Assembly: GCA_024867545.1 (NCBI GenBank)
Contig: JANFNE010000011.1
Coordinates: 62,001 to 126,000, forward strand
DNA from: Phytopythium helicoides
Lineage: Eukaryota; Oomycota; Peronosporomycetes; Pythiales; Pythiaceae
Length of the DNA: 64,000 bases
Reading direction: 5' to 3'
Shown: piece by piece, positions 32,901 to 44,102 of the stretch
How positions within the stretch are numbered: the stretch's first letter is position 1
Layout: each line of letters starts with the position of its first letter
Translations under genes and position numbers: made by a program
The notes under the pieces: model-generated
What the model saw: the letters and a program-made list of their open reading frames with translations, nothing else
Told to the model about the DNA's origin: nothing
Databases searched by the model: none

Positions 32901-35900
32901 TCCGAAAAAGCATCTTTGGCCGTATAAAGGGAGTCAACACCATATTCCACGACGTCTTTCGCGTCCTTTGCTGCCTTCTGAACAAATCCTGCCATGCCAC
33001 CAACAGCACTGAGCACGCTGGCACCAAAATTATATGCACTAAGTGGCGACGAGGCGATTGACTTTAGTGACGAGGCCGCAGAAGTAGGAGGCGATGGTAC
33101 ACTTGAGACTAAAACTGGAATAGGAATCGCGGAGCTTGAGGTTGAGACCGGCAAATTTGAAGACTCGTCGGCGATAACGGCGCTCTGAGAAGATTCATGA
33201 TCTTCCGTAGGAGCGATAAATTGGTCCAATGTGGTAGTTAGGCCTTTTGGAGAGCCAAGAGCATCCGCATCAACTCTCCTGGTACTACTATTTTCTTCAA
33301 TAGCTTCATCTTGCATCTCGTCTTCGTCGCCATCGTCCACTTCTTCATCGTATCCATCATCAGCGATATCTATATCGTCGTCCGAAAACCCATCAGCTAA
33401 AGGCAAACCTTGCGTGTCAACGTTAGAAGACGACCGAATAATAGCCGCTCGCATCTGTGCATCAGCCAGGAAGTCACTGTAGTCGGAGTCCGCATCGCTT
33501 CTCCAGCTTTTATCCAAGTCACCACCACTGTGGTCAAGTGAACCGAGCAGCCGCCGCGCAATAAACTTCCCGCTGCCTTTGCTTTCAGTCTCGAGGAACC
33601 CTGATCCTGCACATTCGCAGCTCAAGTTTCGGATTCGGTAATTTGGAGACACCTCCTTCAGCCTCAGGCGCATACGGAATGCATTTTCTCGAGAGCTTAC
33701 TTTCAGTATCGGTCCAGTATCTCCAGCGACCTCGTCGTCACAATTCGAAGTCCGATTGTTCAATTCAGTTGTACGCATTGAACTATTTCCGTCCAAACTC
33801 ACATCAGAAGCGACAGGGTTATCGTTTGCAGAGTCACCGTTCATCAGAAGTGATGCATTTTGGAGGCTTGACCGTGTCAGTAGTTTATGGATACTACTGG
33901 CAAACTTATCCACGTCCTGCTTCAGCTCGACAAGGCGTGGCTCTTCTTCTACTCCATCACATGACTGCCTCGCCGTCGATAGCTCAGTTGATCGATCCAA
34001 TATTTCCTTCCATAACTGTTCACTAGAGTACAACTCGTTTCCGAGGATCTCCGCCTGAACGGCTGCGTGTTTTTGGATGAGGTACGGATTGAACTCTCGG
34101 TTGTGCTGCTCCATAACAGTAACCCAACGGTTTAGAAACTTTGATGCACTAGCCGCAACAGGAGAGATACACCCGAAGCTTTCATCCATATAATTTGTAT
34201 CCCAATGCAGGTGCCACAGATGAGAGAGCTCCTGGATTTGAGGGATCTCATGAAAGAATTCAGCGTCTGTCGAAGAAATGATCTGGAGAGTCTTCAACAG
34301 TTCATTGGACTCACCCTCTTCATCCCGGGTTCGGAGTCCATTTGATGCCAGACCGATCATAATGCGAACCAACAGTTGGGCTGTCTCCGCACTTGGTGAG
34401 TCTGCCTGTAGGCTCTTGTCCAGCGCTGTAAAACCCGCATTAAGTGCTGTCAGGTGCGCTCTAAATCTTTCATCTAGCGCTGCTGCAGTTTCGCTTGAAC
34501 CACTTGATAAAGTGGCAGCTATATTGTTGCCTGAACCAGAATAGGGTAGCGAGCCATGGAAACTTCCTCGAGACACAGGGGGCGAAGCAACGCCAGTTGT
34601 TGATCGAATCGTCGAGGTCATACGCGACGAAAACGATCTTGACCCTGGGGCCTTCAAATGATGAGTCGTCGGTATGAGCTTCATAGAGGTAATCATCCGA
34701 GCAAACGCATCTACAAGCCCCCAAGAAGTGTCTCTGCAACTAAAGTCGGCAAATCGAATACGTTTGATAGCAGTCTGGAGCATTAACTCTTGAGCCTGGG
34801 TATAGTTTGCTGCAAGCGAAGTGAAAATTTCCTTCTCTGCGGACGTTATTTCGAACCCATAATCAGCGTTTGCCTCCAGATGCATTGCAAGATCATCCCA
34901 TCTAATCTCATCAAGGTGAGATGATACACAAACCCATAGATCAAATGCCTTGCGCACGAAAATCATTTGCTGTCCTGATGAAAGAGCCGCCTCATGAATA
35001 CCTAGCTTTAACCCGATTGCAGTCGCCATTGTTCCACACTGAGACACAATTGCCGCGACTTGACTCAAGTTTTCCCACACAACACTCTCGCCGCTTCCTC
35101 CAGGCCATTGTCGAAGCTCAACACGCTGAAGTACTCGATCACAAATGGCTGCAACGAGGTTGCATAGATCCGAAGGTCGCTTTGAGTAGTAAAAGAAGAG
35201 CTCCAAAATGTGCATCCAACCATTTCGAACGTTTATAATGCTGTAGACGACCACATCGACGATTAGCTGGCTAGCGAGTTTGGCGACCACAAGAGCTGCG
35301 CGATCTGGAAATTTCTCGCTCACCAAGTTGACAACTGCTCGCATAACCAGGCCACTTTTCAAGTTACTTTGGAGCACGCCTAGGGCAAAGTCACAGCCGC
35401 GCTGGTCACCACTTTGCGCGATTGTCTGAAGAGCGTCCAGTTTGATACTGATAGGTGTGTCTTCGTCGCTGAGTGCATTGCAGACGTCATTCAATGCCTC
35501 AGCGCTGACTTCGCTCTCAGTCACGGACGCCGAGGCGACCGCTGAACTATTGATGATTTGCTCGTGCCTCTCTCCTGCACGCAGAGCTATGGCTTGCAGT
35601 CGGCTCATCCATGGCGGCCACGCTCGAATTGCCTCCCGCACGATATCACTCACAGCCGGAGAAAGTATTTGCGTTTTAATTTCCATTAGAATCTGCATCT
35701 GATCGATCAGTTCGGCGTTATGAAGGAGACCGAGTAGTACAGTAGGAACAAACTCAAGACGCGCCATCGTAGATGTTCGAGTAGAATACTGTAGACTTGC
35801 CGATTTACCATTAGCCACTGAATCGGCAGTTCTCCTGCCAATCACAATATTCAGTAGCAAATCCACAGTCAGAGGTGTCAACAGATGGGCTTGCAGTGCA

Positions 35901-38218
35901 GAACAGAGCATCAGGAAGTCTCGCCGCCGAAGAAGCACCTTTTCCGACGTGTACGACTCAAAGAAGCGCAGCGCAGCAAGACGAACTGAGTCAAGAGATA
36001 CAATCATCGGTCTCCATATCACACGAAGCGTTCCTTTTGACACACTACATATCGCGCTGGTTAACTGTTGTCGAGTGAGTGGAGCTGAAAATGATCCCGT
36101 TCTGGATATATCAGAGTTTAGCACTTGGGTTAGATAGCTCAGGATCTCCTCGACTTCCGCGCACTCATCAGAGCCTATTGCTTCACCTCCACAGCGACGA
36201 CAAATGTGAGCAATCAACTGCTCCCATTGAGTCATTGAAGTGTCGGATGACCCAGGAGACGGAGAAAGCATACGTCCAATCAAATTCTGGATGATGAGAA
36301 TACGCAAGTGTTTCAGCTGATACTCGTCCATATGAGCAGTTGTGACGCACTCCCCGTCGGCAGACTCTCGAGCAAGGTAGACTTGCACAATCAAATTGCA
36401 GAAAAAATCGACGTCAACCTCACGCGGCCGCTCAAAGTCGTTGAGAAGAGACGGGTTTTGGGCAAATAAATCTGCGGGTTCCGAGCTGCTTTGATGGTTG
36501 AAATGAAGGTATCGAATTTTGTGGTCTTGAAGAAGCTGCAGATACCGCGGTAGAACTTCGTCAATCAGCTTTACTTGCGTGTCGAATGGAGACAGGAACC
36601 AGTTTGGGTTGAAGAAGAGCAAGCGATGAATCAGATCGTTCAAAACCTGATGGTCGTTTTCGACACAGCTGATCAAAGCATCAATAATGCGCACGACACT
36701 ATCCAGTAAATCGGGCGACAAGTAGCTTGGAGAGATGGACTGCAGAACGAACTCGATCACTTTGGCTCCATGGAGACGAATAAAGTGCGCACGGCACTCT
36801 ATACTTGACTGCAGTGCGCTTCCCACAAAAGCAAGCAAATCTGCAATCTCATCCATGCCAAACTCAGTTTTCGGGTGGAAATCGGCCATCTCGGGAACTT
36901 GGTCAAGTAACAGAAGAAGGAAGCATGCACAACCCCCAATTGAGTCAAGAGCCTGCACAAAGTTTTGCGTGACATAGGTTCGTGTCCCAGGCTCCAGCCA
37001 TCCGTGGCACTCATTGCCACTGACATCGTGGCAGATTCGACGATCGAGATCGCAGTTTCGTGCATCGTAGGAGAACATGAACTTGGACTTGTCAGCGAGC
37101 CCGACATTCTCGGCTGCCACTGAACTCAAATCGTTCTTCCAATGCGTCAGCCAATGAAGCTTCTGCACCTCTGCCTCGCTCAGCGGCAGACCGAACAACG
37201 TGGGGCTCCACAGCTTCCCCTGAATGCCTGGGGCTGCTGGCATCACACCAACACTATTCTGTCCACCCGCAGCGTTGAGTGTATCGGGATATGCAAGGTT
37301 GCCAGTGTAGATGGACTTCCCGTCCGCGAACACAGTCACCTTGTCTTTGAAAACCATCTTTTTCGCGTGCACAACGCACAGGTGAACCCAGGTCCTTTCC
37401 ATTTGTACTCTCCACTCGGCGAACGGGACTTCAACTTGCTGGACTGCTCCGAGTCCGATGTGGCTTCTGACAACTAGAGTATTCCCGTCGAGCAGCGCTG
37501 AAACGCCATGACCACTCTGCCCTCGGAAGCTGTACAACGCCATTTGCGGGGGCGCTCCTGGGTCAAGCCGAACGCCAAAGCTGCAGGTGTAGCCTTTCTT
37601 GGTGAGTAGCCCTACGTGTGACGGGGCGATGATACCCGCGTGTTCGCCCTGCATTGCGAATATGGCTTGCGGCGTGGGTGGCAGTTCCACCAGATATCGC
37701 TGTGCCTGCAGCAGCCACCTTCTCGTCGGGGGTTTCCCGAGCCGCAGGAAGTCGAAGAGCATGACGACGTCGGCCGAGTGGATGGACTGCGCGCACAGCT
37801 CGCGCACCATGTCGACGAGTCCGCGCACAATCTCCTCCGGGAACTCGGAGCGCGTCGAGAGCGCCGTGATGGCGCCGAGCAGCGCCTTGAGCACGATGTT
37901 GCCGCGCTTGACGCCCTGGCGAGGCGACATGAGCAGTCCGCTGCCGCTCCCCGGCACGGAAGCGGCCGCGCTGTCGTCCAAGAAGGCGCGAGCGTCGTAC
38001 AGGTACGCGACGCAGGGCGAGAAGACGCGGCGCAGCGCCGCCAGCGCCTCGCGCTGCTCCGCCCTCGTCTCGACCTGCGCCAGCACGTCGAGCAGGAACA
38101 GCACGGCGTCCTTGAGCTGCGCCACGCGCTCCGGCCGGTCGGGGATCGCGCCCAGCAGCTGCAGCTGCGCGCGCTCGGCGTCCGCCAGCAGCGTCGCCAG
38201 CGCCTCGTCGGCCGCCAT
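29906..38218 (-). CDS. Giant BEACH-WD40 protein (neurobeachin/LYST class)
   Basis: Two exons (31977-38218 and 29906-31913) join over a 63-nt intron, restoring DIPKFMYGTHYSN at the heart of the BEACH domain, for 2,749 residues. The order is: helical N-terminus, a concanavalin-like stretch (about 200-400, with MERTWVHLCVVHAKK), armadillo-like repeats, an acidic/Ser-rich linker, a PH-like domain (about 1870-1970, RLLLSDSLFGFIADRV), BEACH (about 1985-2270, including WVNHEVSTFEYLMWLN) and C-terminal WD40 repeats (about 2300-2749). BEACH proteins organise vesicle fusion, fission and lysosome size at membranes. No FYVE domain is seen, which argues against the ALFY subgroup. Confidence 0.9.
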
Positions 38219-38313
38219 GGCGCTGCTTCCAGGGGCCGGACCTTTCTGGTTGCTTCAAGGTGTCGTTAGAAGCCAGTTAGATTTTAGACATAGAAATTGT
38301 TGATCATGATGGC

Positions 38314-38597
38314 ATGGTTGCGCTGATGGCAGCAAGTGGAGTACGCTCACCTCTCTTTGTCGAGGAGGCTCTGCATTGCGCGGGATATGTATATGTCGCG
38401 GAGTAGTGAGACGGCCCCGCGAATCTGCGTGCTTACTCCAGGCTGCAGCTGCGGAGGTGCTTGTAAAAGACAAACACGCAAAAATTGTGAAAGATGTCGA
38501 GGGCCTTGCAGAGACGATAGGTGACACCAAGGTCAGGTCAAGGCCTCATGAAGAGATACTACATCATGACGAGGGTGCATGTGTTGACATTCTATAA
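38314..38597 (+). CDS. Possible small gene, two exons, unknown
   Basis: Exons 38314-38388 and 38442-38597 join in phase 0 over a 53-nt GT..AG intron and give 76 residues (MVALMAASGVRSPLFVEEAL to HHDEGACVDIL). The second exon reads as a plausible helix (VLVKDKHAKIVKDVEGLAET). No homologue is recognised. It sits in the presumed divergent promoter zone of the BEACH gene, so it may be a gene remnant or chance. Confidence 0.25.
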
Positions 38598-38994
38598 CAA
38601 ATGCGATCACAACAGCGAAAACAAAAATGGCTGCAGCTCACCCACCAAACTACAGAAATTCATGCCCGAGCTCGCAGCCGCAAACGGAATCAGTCCATTT
38701 CACAGCAGGGCAAGTCCCACGGCGAGACGATCTCGTTTAGCTTCTCGAAGATTCGCCGTGCAAGCAAAAGGCTCACAGTGCTATGACGGGGCAGCCCTCG
38801 GTGCAAAGGGCTCTCGGTGCCGATGACGGGGCGGATCTCAGTACGTAAACGTCGTTTGTGTGGTCGCAGGTTGCGATCACATCTGCCTGCCATTCAATGG
38901 CTGCCGGTATCGCTTTTACTGCGGCTCTTGTCGAGTTGTCAGTCTCCAACTTTCCTCTCCACACTCAGATTCACGATCACCACAACACTCAGCC

Positions 38995-39606
38995 ATGGCC
39001 TCTCCCCAGCTCAAGGTCACTTACTTCGACATGCACGGCCGCGCTGACCTGACCCGCCTCATCTTCACGTTCGCCAATGTGCCGTTCGAGGACGAGCGTC
39101 TTTCGTTCCCCGAGTGGCAGCAGCTCAAGCCGACGACGCCGCTTGGCAAGCTGCCGCTCATGCAAGTTGATGGCACAACCTACGTCCAGAGTATGGCCAT
39201 GGCGCGGTACGCCGCCAAGGTCGCGGGGCTGTATCCCGCCGAGCCGATTGAGGCGTTCCGCGCTGAGATGATCTCAGACACGCTCTGCGAGCTGTTTGAC
39301 GCGTTCGTCGACATCAACTTCCACACCAAGGAACCTGCCGCCAAGGCCGAGAAGAGTGCCGCGTTCGTGAGCAATGTCGCGCCTCTCAAGCTGGGCATGC
39401 TCGAGGGTATGGTCAAGGGCAAGTTTTTCATGGGCGACAAGCCGACCTTCGTTGACATCCAGCTCTTCGACACGGTCCACAACGCGCTGTACAAGAAGAT
39501 CCCGGGCTTCTCGGCCACAGCGTTCCCCAAGCTTGAGGCCATCGCCGAGGCCATCAAGGCCGACGGTAACGTCGCCGCTTACCTCAAGAAGCACAACATG
39601 GCCTAA
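38995..39606 (+). CDS. Sigma-like glutathione S-transferase 1
   Basis: A 203-residue GST with the usual two-domain layout. The N-terminal thioredoxin fold holds LKVTYFDMHGRADLTRL with the probable catalytic Tyr, the cis-Pro segment KLPLMQVDGTTYVQSMAM binding glutathione, and ARYAAKVAGLYP. The helical C-terminal domain runs from about residue 80 and ends AYLKKHNMA. Sigma-like GSTs conjugate glutathione to electrophiles in the cytosol and can isomerise prostaglandin-like lipids. This is the most diverged of the six copies here (DMHGRADL in place of AGRxEL). ATG 38995 aligns with the family start; no intron. Confidence 0.9.
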   Translation: MASPQLKVTYFDMHGRADLTRLIFTFANVPFEDERLSFPEWQQLKPTTPLGKLPLMQVDGTTYVQSMAMARYAAKVAGLYPAEPIEAFRAEMISDTLCELFDAFVDINFHTKEPAAKAEKSAAFVSNVAPLKLGMLEGMVKGKFFMGDKPTFVDIQLFDTVHNALYKKIPGFSATAFPKLEAIAEAIKADGNVAAYLKKHNMA

Positions 39607-40034
39607 ACGTGTGAATCCACATTGACCGTGTCCTTTACTCAGTCCATGGCGTTTGCTGTTTGGTCATTTGCTCACTCGACTTTGGTGGTGCCGTCGTTCG
39701 TGATGATACAATCGTCCGGATAATGCTACTACATTATATATCACTATCCACTCCCCTTGTTGTATGTATTGATATGGTAATCATTCGTACGGATAATTGC
39801 TAATCACTAATTATAAAGGGATGAGGTCATGTAGGATACGCGCCGCCGCATCTCCTCTCCAACGCCAGGACGTGCAATTGCATCTCAACGATGCGCCGCG
39901 TGGCGGGTGGGCCGTTATGCTTTGCCTGCTGCTGTTGAGGCGTCTAGAACAATCGATCCGAAGCGGTTGGTGGATGCAAATGCCTCACTCTTCGATTTGC
40001 CCCCGCCAGCCAAGACCACCTCGTCGACACCAAA

Positions 40035-40631
40035 ATGGCCCCGCAGCTCAAGCTCACGTACTTCAAAGGCGCTGGTCGCGCGGAGCTCACTCGCCTCGTC
40101 CTCCACTACGGTGGTATCGCGTTCGAGGACCACCGCATCGATTTTGCCCAGTTTAGCGAGCTCAAGCCGACGCTGCCGCTGGGTCAGGTGCCCGTACTCG
40201 AGGTCGATGGTGTCGTGTACACGCAGAGCATTGCGATCGCGCGCTACGCCGCCAAGCTCTCCGGGCTATACCCCACGGACCCGCTGCAGGCGCTGCGCGT
40301 CGACATGATCGCTGACACGTTTGGCGACATCGACCCTCCGCTGGGCGACATTCGCTTCCGCGAGAAGGACGAGGCTGTCAAGGCCGAGAAGTCCAAGAAG
40401 TTCCTGGAAGAGACGCTCCCAAAGGCGCTCAAGGTGCTTGAGGGCCTCGTGCAGGGCAAGTTCTTCCTTGGAGACGACGTGTCGCTCTCGGACTTCCAGG
40501 TCTTCGACGTTATCACCAACAAGATCAAGACGACGTTCCCGGATTTCGACTTGAACGCGTACCCGAAGCTTGCGGGAATCGTGGCAAATGTGGAGGCGCT
40601 GCCTGCGGTCGCTGCCTATCTCAAGAACTAA
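40035..40631 (+). CDS. Sigma-like glutathione S-transferase 2
   Basis: A 198-residue GST beginning MAPQLKLTYFKGAGRAELTR, with Tyr at position 9 in the catalytic place, LPLGQVPVLEVDGVVYTQSI for glutathione binding and the helical domain ending AAYLKN. The frame aligns with copies 3 and 5 without gaps through the N-terminal domain. No signal peptide or intron is present, so a cytosolic enzyme is expected. Its intergenic flanks (428 bp upstream, 456 bp downstream) show no other gene. Confidence 0.92.
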   Translation: MAPQLKLTYFKGAGRAELTRLVLHYGGIAFEDHRIDFAQFSELKPTLPLGQVPVLEVDGVVYTQSIAIARYAAKLSGLYPTDPLQALRVDMIADTFGDIDPPLGDIRFREKDEAVKAEKSKKFLEETLPKALKVLEGLVQGKFFLGDDVSLSDFQVFDVITNKIKTTFPDFDLNAYPKLAGIVANVEALPAVAAYLKN

Positions 40632-40747
40632 AGACGAATTAGACATCAGGAGACTTTGCCCGAAAGCAGAACGAAGTACGTAACTGCTAATGCGATGGAT
40701 TTCGTGCTGCTCGCACTGGATCGAGTGATTTTGTTGCGTGAGCGTTT

Positions 40748-40775
40748 TCGTGTGTGTTTGTGTGTGTGTGTGTGG
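40748..40775. repeat. GT-rich simple repeat
   Basis: A run of GTGTGTTT followed by repeated GT lies in the 3' region of GST copy 2. It has no coding meaning. Confidence 0.6.
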
Positions 40776-41087
40776 AAGATCAGGAATGGTTGGCGCAGCA
40801 AGCATCTCCTGGTTGTGTTGCTATGGTCGAGTTACTCTAGCTGTAAGATCCATCGTAAGGTGCCACCTTGGCGAAGTAGTACCGTATGTTGAAGCCAACT
40901 GATTATTCAATCCGCACCATGGAGCCGACAGCTTGGATAATCATCGCTCCGCAATATGCTAGCGCTGCATTGATGGTGGCGTAAGTGCTCTTACTGAGTC
41001 GATAGATCGGGGCAACGCGATGAGTACTCTGCGAAGCTCACTCTCCAAGTTTCCGTCTTCTGGACAACCCAGCAACTTCCCAGCGTC

Positions 41088-41690
41088 ATGGCTCCTCAGC
41101 TCAAGCTCCTGTACTACAACTTTGCTGCTCGCGGCGAGCTCACTCGCTTGATCCTCCACTATGGCGGCATTCCGTTCGTTGACGAGACGATCACTCGCGC
41201 ACAACTCCCAGGCATCAAGCACACGCTACCTATCGGTCAGATCCCGGTGCTCGAGGTCGACGGCGTCCAGTACTCACAGAGTATCGCTATGGCACGCTAC
41301 GTCGCCAAGCTGGCTGGCATCTACCCCACCGACGCGCTCCAGGCATTCCGCGTCGACATGATCGTCGATGTGTTCCTTGACCTTATCCCCGTAATCTTCG
41401 ACATCTTCTACAGCGAGAAGGACGAGGCTGTCAAGGCGCAGAAGACGAACACGTTCCTCAGTGGAGCCTTGCCCTACACCCTTGTCAGGCTCGATGGCTT
41501 GGTCCAGGGCAACTACTTCCTCGGCGAGAACGTGACGCTCGCCGATGTCATGCTCTTTGACGTTGTGGTCAACATGCTTGAGACAACCTTCCCGGGCTTC
41601 GCCATCGGAGAGTACCCGAAGCTTGCGGCGATCGTCAAGCGTGTCCAGGAGCTGCCCGGCATTGCCTCCTACCTCGCCCAGAAGAACTAA
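41088..41690 (+). CDS. Sigma-like glutathione S-transferase 3
   Basis: A 200-residue GST beginning MAPQLKLLYYNFAARGELTR. The G-site segment IPVLEVDGVQYSQSIAMARY is intact. Compared with copy 2 it has YYNF in place of YFKG around the catalytic Tyr, which may change substrate preference. The helical domain includes LDGLVQGNYFLGENVTLADV. The gene is intronless with a GC-rich coding frame and an unremarkable 3' end. Confidence 0.92.
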   Translation: MAPQLKLLYYNFAARGELTRLILHYGGIPFVDETITRAQLPGIKHTLPIGQIPVLEVDGVQYSQSIAMARYVAKLAGIYPTDALQAFRVDMIVDVFLDLIPVIFDIFYSEKDEAVKAQKTNTFLSGALPYTLVRLDGLVQGNYFLGENVTLADVMLFDVVVNMLETTFPGFAIGEYPKLAAIVKRVQELPGIASYLAQKN

Positions 41691-42056
41691 GTCTGAGTAC
41701 CTCAGGCCCACAGCACTTCCCTACGGATAGCACTGGCAAAACAAAGTGTAGCTATCACAAGAGGAATTCAATCGGACATTACTTGCCACGACTAACGCTT
41801 TGCGTCGACGTTATTTGCTGCCCAAACGCATCACTTGGCCACCGCCGACATAATCAAATGCTGCTCCTGAAGTTGCTGAGCTTTTGGTTGTGCTGGTGAG
41901 TGTGCAGGGTTTGCAGGAAGCGGGCGGGAGACATGTCAACGCCCCCGCGTGATTGTCCAAACCCGGAGCTAGATACGGGAGTGATTTGAATTCATGGACA
42001 TTAGATCCCAAAGTGGCGCTGCAAGTGATCGGCACTTTCAAATCCGAGCAGCAGCC

Positions 42057-42755
42057 ATGAGCCGCTGGAGCATTGCGCCGATCCTCACGGCGCTCGTCGC
42101 CTTCTACCTTGGGTCGCTGTACTCCAACCCAGCGCTTCCAGCTGCTCCTCGCCTCCAGCTCACGTACTTCAGCGGCGCCGGACGTGGAGAGCTGTCGCGA
42201 CTCGTCCTCACGTTCGGCGGCATCGACTTTGACGACAACCGACTCGCCGGCGAGCAGTTCCGGGAGCTCAAGCCATCACTGCCACTCGGCCAAGTGCCTG
42301 TGCTCAGCGTCGATGGCGTCACGTACTCGCAGAGCATGGCGATCACGCGCTACGCGGCCAAGCTGACGGGTCTGTACCCGACGGACCCACTGGAGTGCTT
42401 GCGCGTGGACATGATCTCCGAGTCGCTTGTGGACGTGCGGACGTCGCTGTACGAGATGCTGTACCGAGTGAAAGACCCGGAAGAGAAGGCAGAGAAGAGC
42501 AAGAAGCTGACGGAGGAGCTGATACCGAAGACGATGCGGCTTCTCGAGAGCTTTGTGCAGGGCGAGTTCTTTCTCGGTGACGCGCGTCCTAGCTACGCCG
42601 ACCTCTTCCTCTTTGACCTAGTAACCAACGCGCTGACGCCAAATATGCCCGAGTTTTCGATCGCGGTGTACCCGAAGCTCTCGGCGTTGGTTGAGAATGT
42701 GGCGACACACCCGAACATTGCTGCGTACCTCGCCAAGCACAAGAAGGACTCATAG
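42057..42755 (+). CDS. Membrane-anchored sigma-like GST 4 (left arm copy)
   Basis: A 232-residue GST with a hydrophobic N-terminal helix (MSRWSIAPILTALVAFYLGS) before the GST core, which begins at LQLTYFSGAGRGELSRL. The catalytic Tyr and the LPLGQVPVLSVDGVTYSQSM segment are intact. The helix could be a signal anchor or secretion signal. From about 42147 to about 42994 the DNA, including 3' non-coding sequence, is repeated in inverted orientation as gene 6. ATG 42057 was preferred to ATG 41994, which adds unconserved residues. Confidence 0.85.
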   Translation: MSRWSIAPILTALVAFYLGSLYSNPALPAAPRLQLTYFSGAGRGELSRLVLTFGGIDFDDNRLAGEQFRELKPSLPLGQVPVLSVDGVTYSQSMAITRYAAKLTGLYPTDPLECLRVDMISESLVDVRTSLYEMLYRVKDPEEKAEKSKKLTEELIPKTMRLLESFVQGEFFLGDARPSYADLFLFDLVTNALTPNMPEFSIAVYPKLSALVENVATHPNIAAYLAKHKKDS

Positions 42756-42994
42756 GTGTTTCCTAACAGTCCGAGGACAAGCAGGTGAGCGCTCGTTAGA
42801 GTCGGATTTGTCGGATTGGACTACCGCGCGCGCGTTGCATTGCGTCAAGGCGCAGAATAGGAGGCGTGTTGATGATTATGCGATTCGCTTTTGCATTGTA
42901 TTTACAGTCTATCTGGATGACTGTAGTGCATTTGGCCCGCTGAGTGTGCCGTGGGTCAACATTGACCCGATCGAATCTGCGATCCGTCGTTACG
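42147..42994. repeat. Left arm of GST inverted repeat
   Basis: This arm covers most of GST 4 and about 240 bp downstream. It matches the reverse complement of about 44103-44932 apart from an indel near the 42950 end. Where I checked (42781-42940) the two arms are identical base for base, including non-coding DNA. Confidence 0.8.
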
Positions 42995-43486
42995 TACCCT
43001 GAGTTTGGCAGCGCAGTCCTGGATTGCTCGTGGACTGCAATTTGCTTACGCTGGAATTACAGCTGTTCTGTGGTGGGCATTATCTCACTCCAGCGATTTG
43101 TTATCGTCGTCGTGTTTTTGCTTTATGATTAGACACGTTACCATAGTGCGTTTACGCCTTCGATCCACACGGAATGGTCGACCGACTCCCTCATGAGGCA
43201 AAGTGTGGAGTCGATGCAGAGCTTTTGAACGAGTGGGCAACCATTTGAATCTCCGATAGCAGTTCAAGCTGGTATCCACTCATAAACTTCCTGTGCCACC
43301 ATCAACACCAGATCTGTTTTATTTGACCTGCATTTTCAATCTTGCCGAGAAAGTCTGATGCGCTTCCCCAACGTCTTTTTCGTACACTCCTGCAGATCAA
43401 ATTTCCCTCCTTTGCTTCGAAGCCAAGTCACATTTCGATTTGCCTCCACTGCCACCAACATCCAACCAATCAATCAAGGCAAAGCC

Positions 43487-44101
43487 ATGGCGCAACCTCA
43501 GCTCAAGCTCACTTACTACGACGGTCCTGGCTACGCTGAGCTTTCTCGCCTTGTTTTCAACTACGGAGACATCAAGTTCGAGGACTTCCGATTCGACACA
43601 CCCAGCTTCAAAGAGATCAAACCTAGACTGCCGTTTGGTCAAGTTCCCGTCCTCGACGTTGACGGCGTAACTTACGCAAAGGCCATTGCCATCGCACGCT
43701 ACGCTGCCAAACTCTCTGGAGTGTACCCAGACGACTCGCTGCAGGCGCTACGCGTCGATATGACTGTCGATTCACTCGCCGAGCTCTTCGATCTGATAGT
43801 TGTCATCAAATACTTCGTCGAGGACGAAGCAGAGAAGGAGGAGAAATCTAAGAAGTTCCTAGAGGAGTCGCTCCCCAAGACGCTCGGCGTGCTCGAGGGA
43901 TTCGTACTGGGCAAATTCTTCCTCGGCGACAAGGTGTCGCTTGCAGACTTCCACCTGTTCGACTTCGCCACCAACATGGTTCAGCTCGTGGATCCGTCGT
44001 TCGAATTGGACGCGAAGACTTACCCAAAGCTGGTGGCCATCACGACGAGCGTGAAGGAACTCCCTGCAATCACTGCCTACCTGGAGAAGCAGAAGAAGTA
44101 A
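43487..44101 (+). CDS. Sigma-like glutathione S-transferase 5, inside the inverted repeat
   Basis: A 204-residue GST starting MAQPQLKLTYYDGPGYAELS with the usual core segments (LPFGQVPVLDVDGVTYAKAI, AIARYAAKLSGVYPDDSL). It lies in the spacer between the arms of the GST 4/6 repeat but is more like copies 2 and 3. Upstream the frame stays open to ATG 43358 and reads MRFPNVFFVHSCRSNFPPLL, Arg/Phe-rich and acid-free, like a mitochondrial presequence. A longer mitochondrial form is therefore possible. The stop abuts the right arm (44102). Confidence 0.9.
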   Translation: MAQPQLKLTYYDGPGYAELSRLVFNYGDIKFEDFRFDTPSFKEIKPRLPFGQVPVLDVDGVTYAKAIAIARYAAKLSGVYPDDSLQALRVDMTVDSLAELFDLIVVIKYFVEDEAEKEEKSKKFLEESLPKTLGVLEGFVLGKFFLGDKVSLADFHLFDFATNMVQLVDPSFELDAKTYPKLVAITTSVKELPAITAYLEKQKK

Positions 44102-44102
44102 G

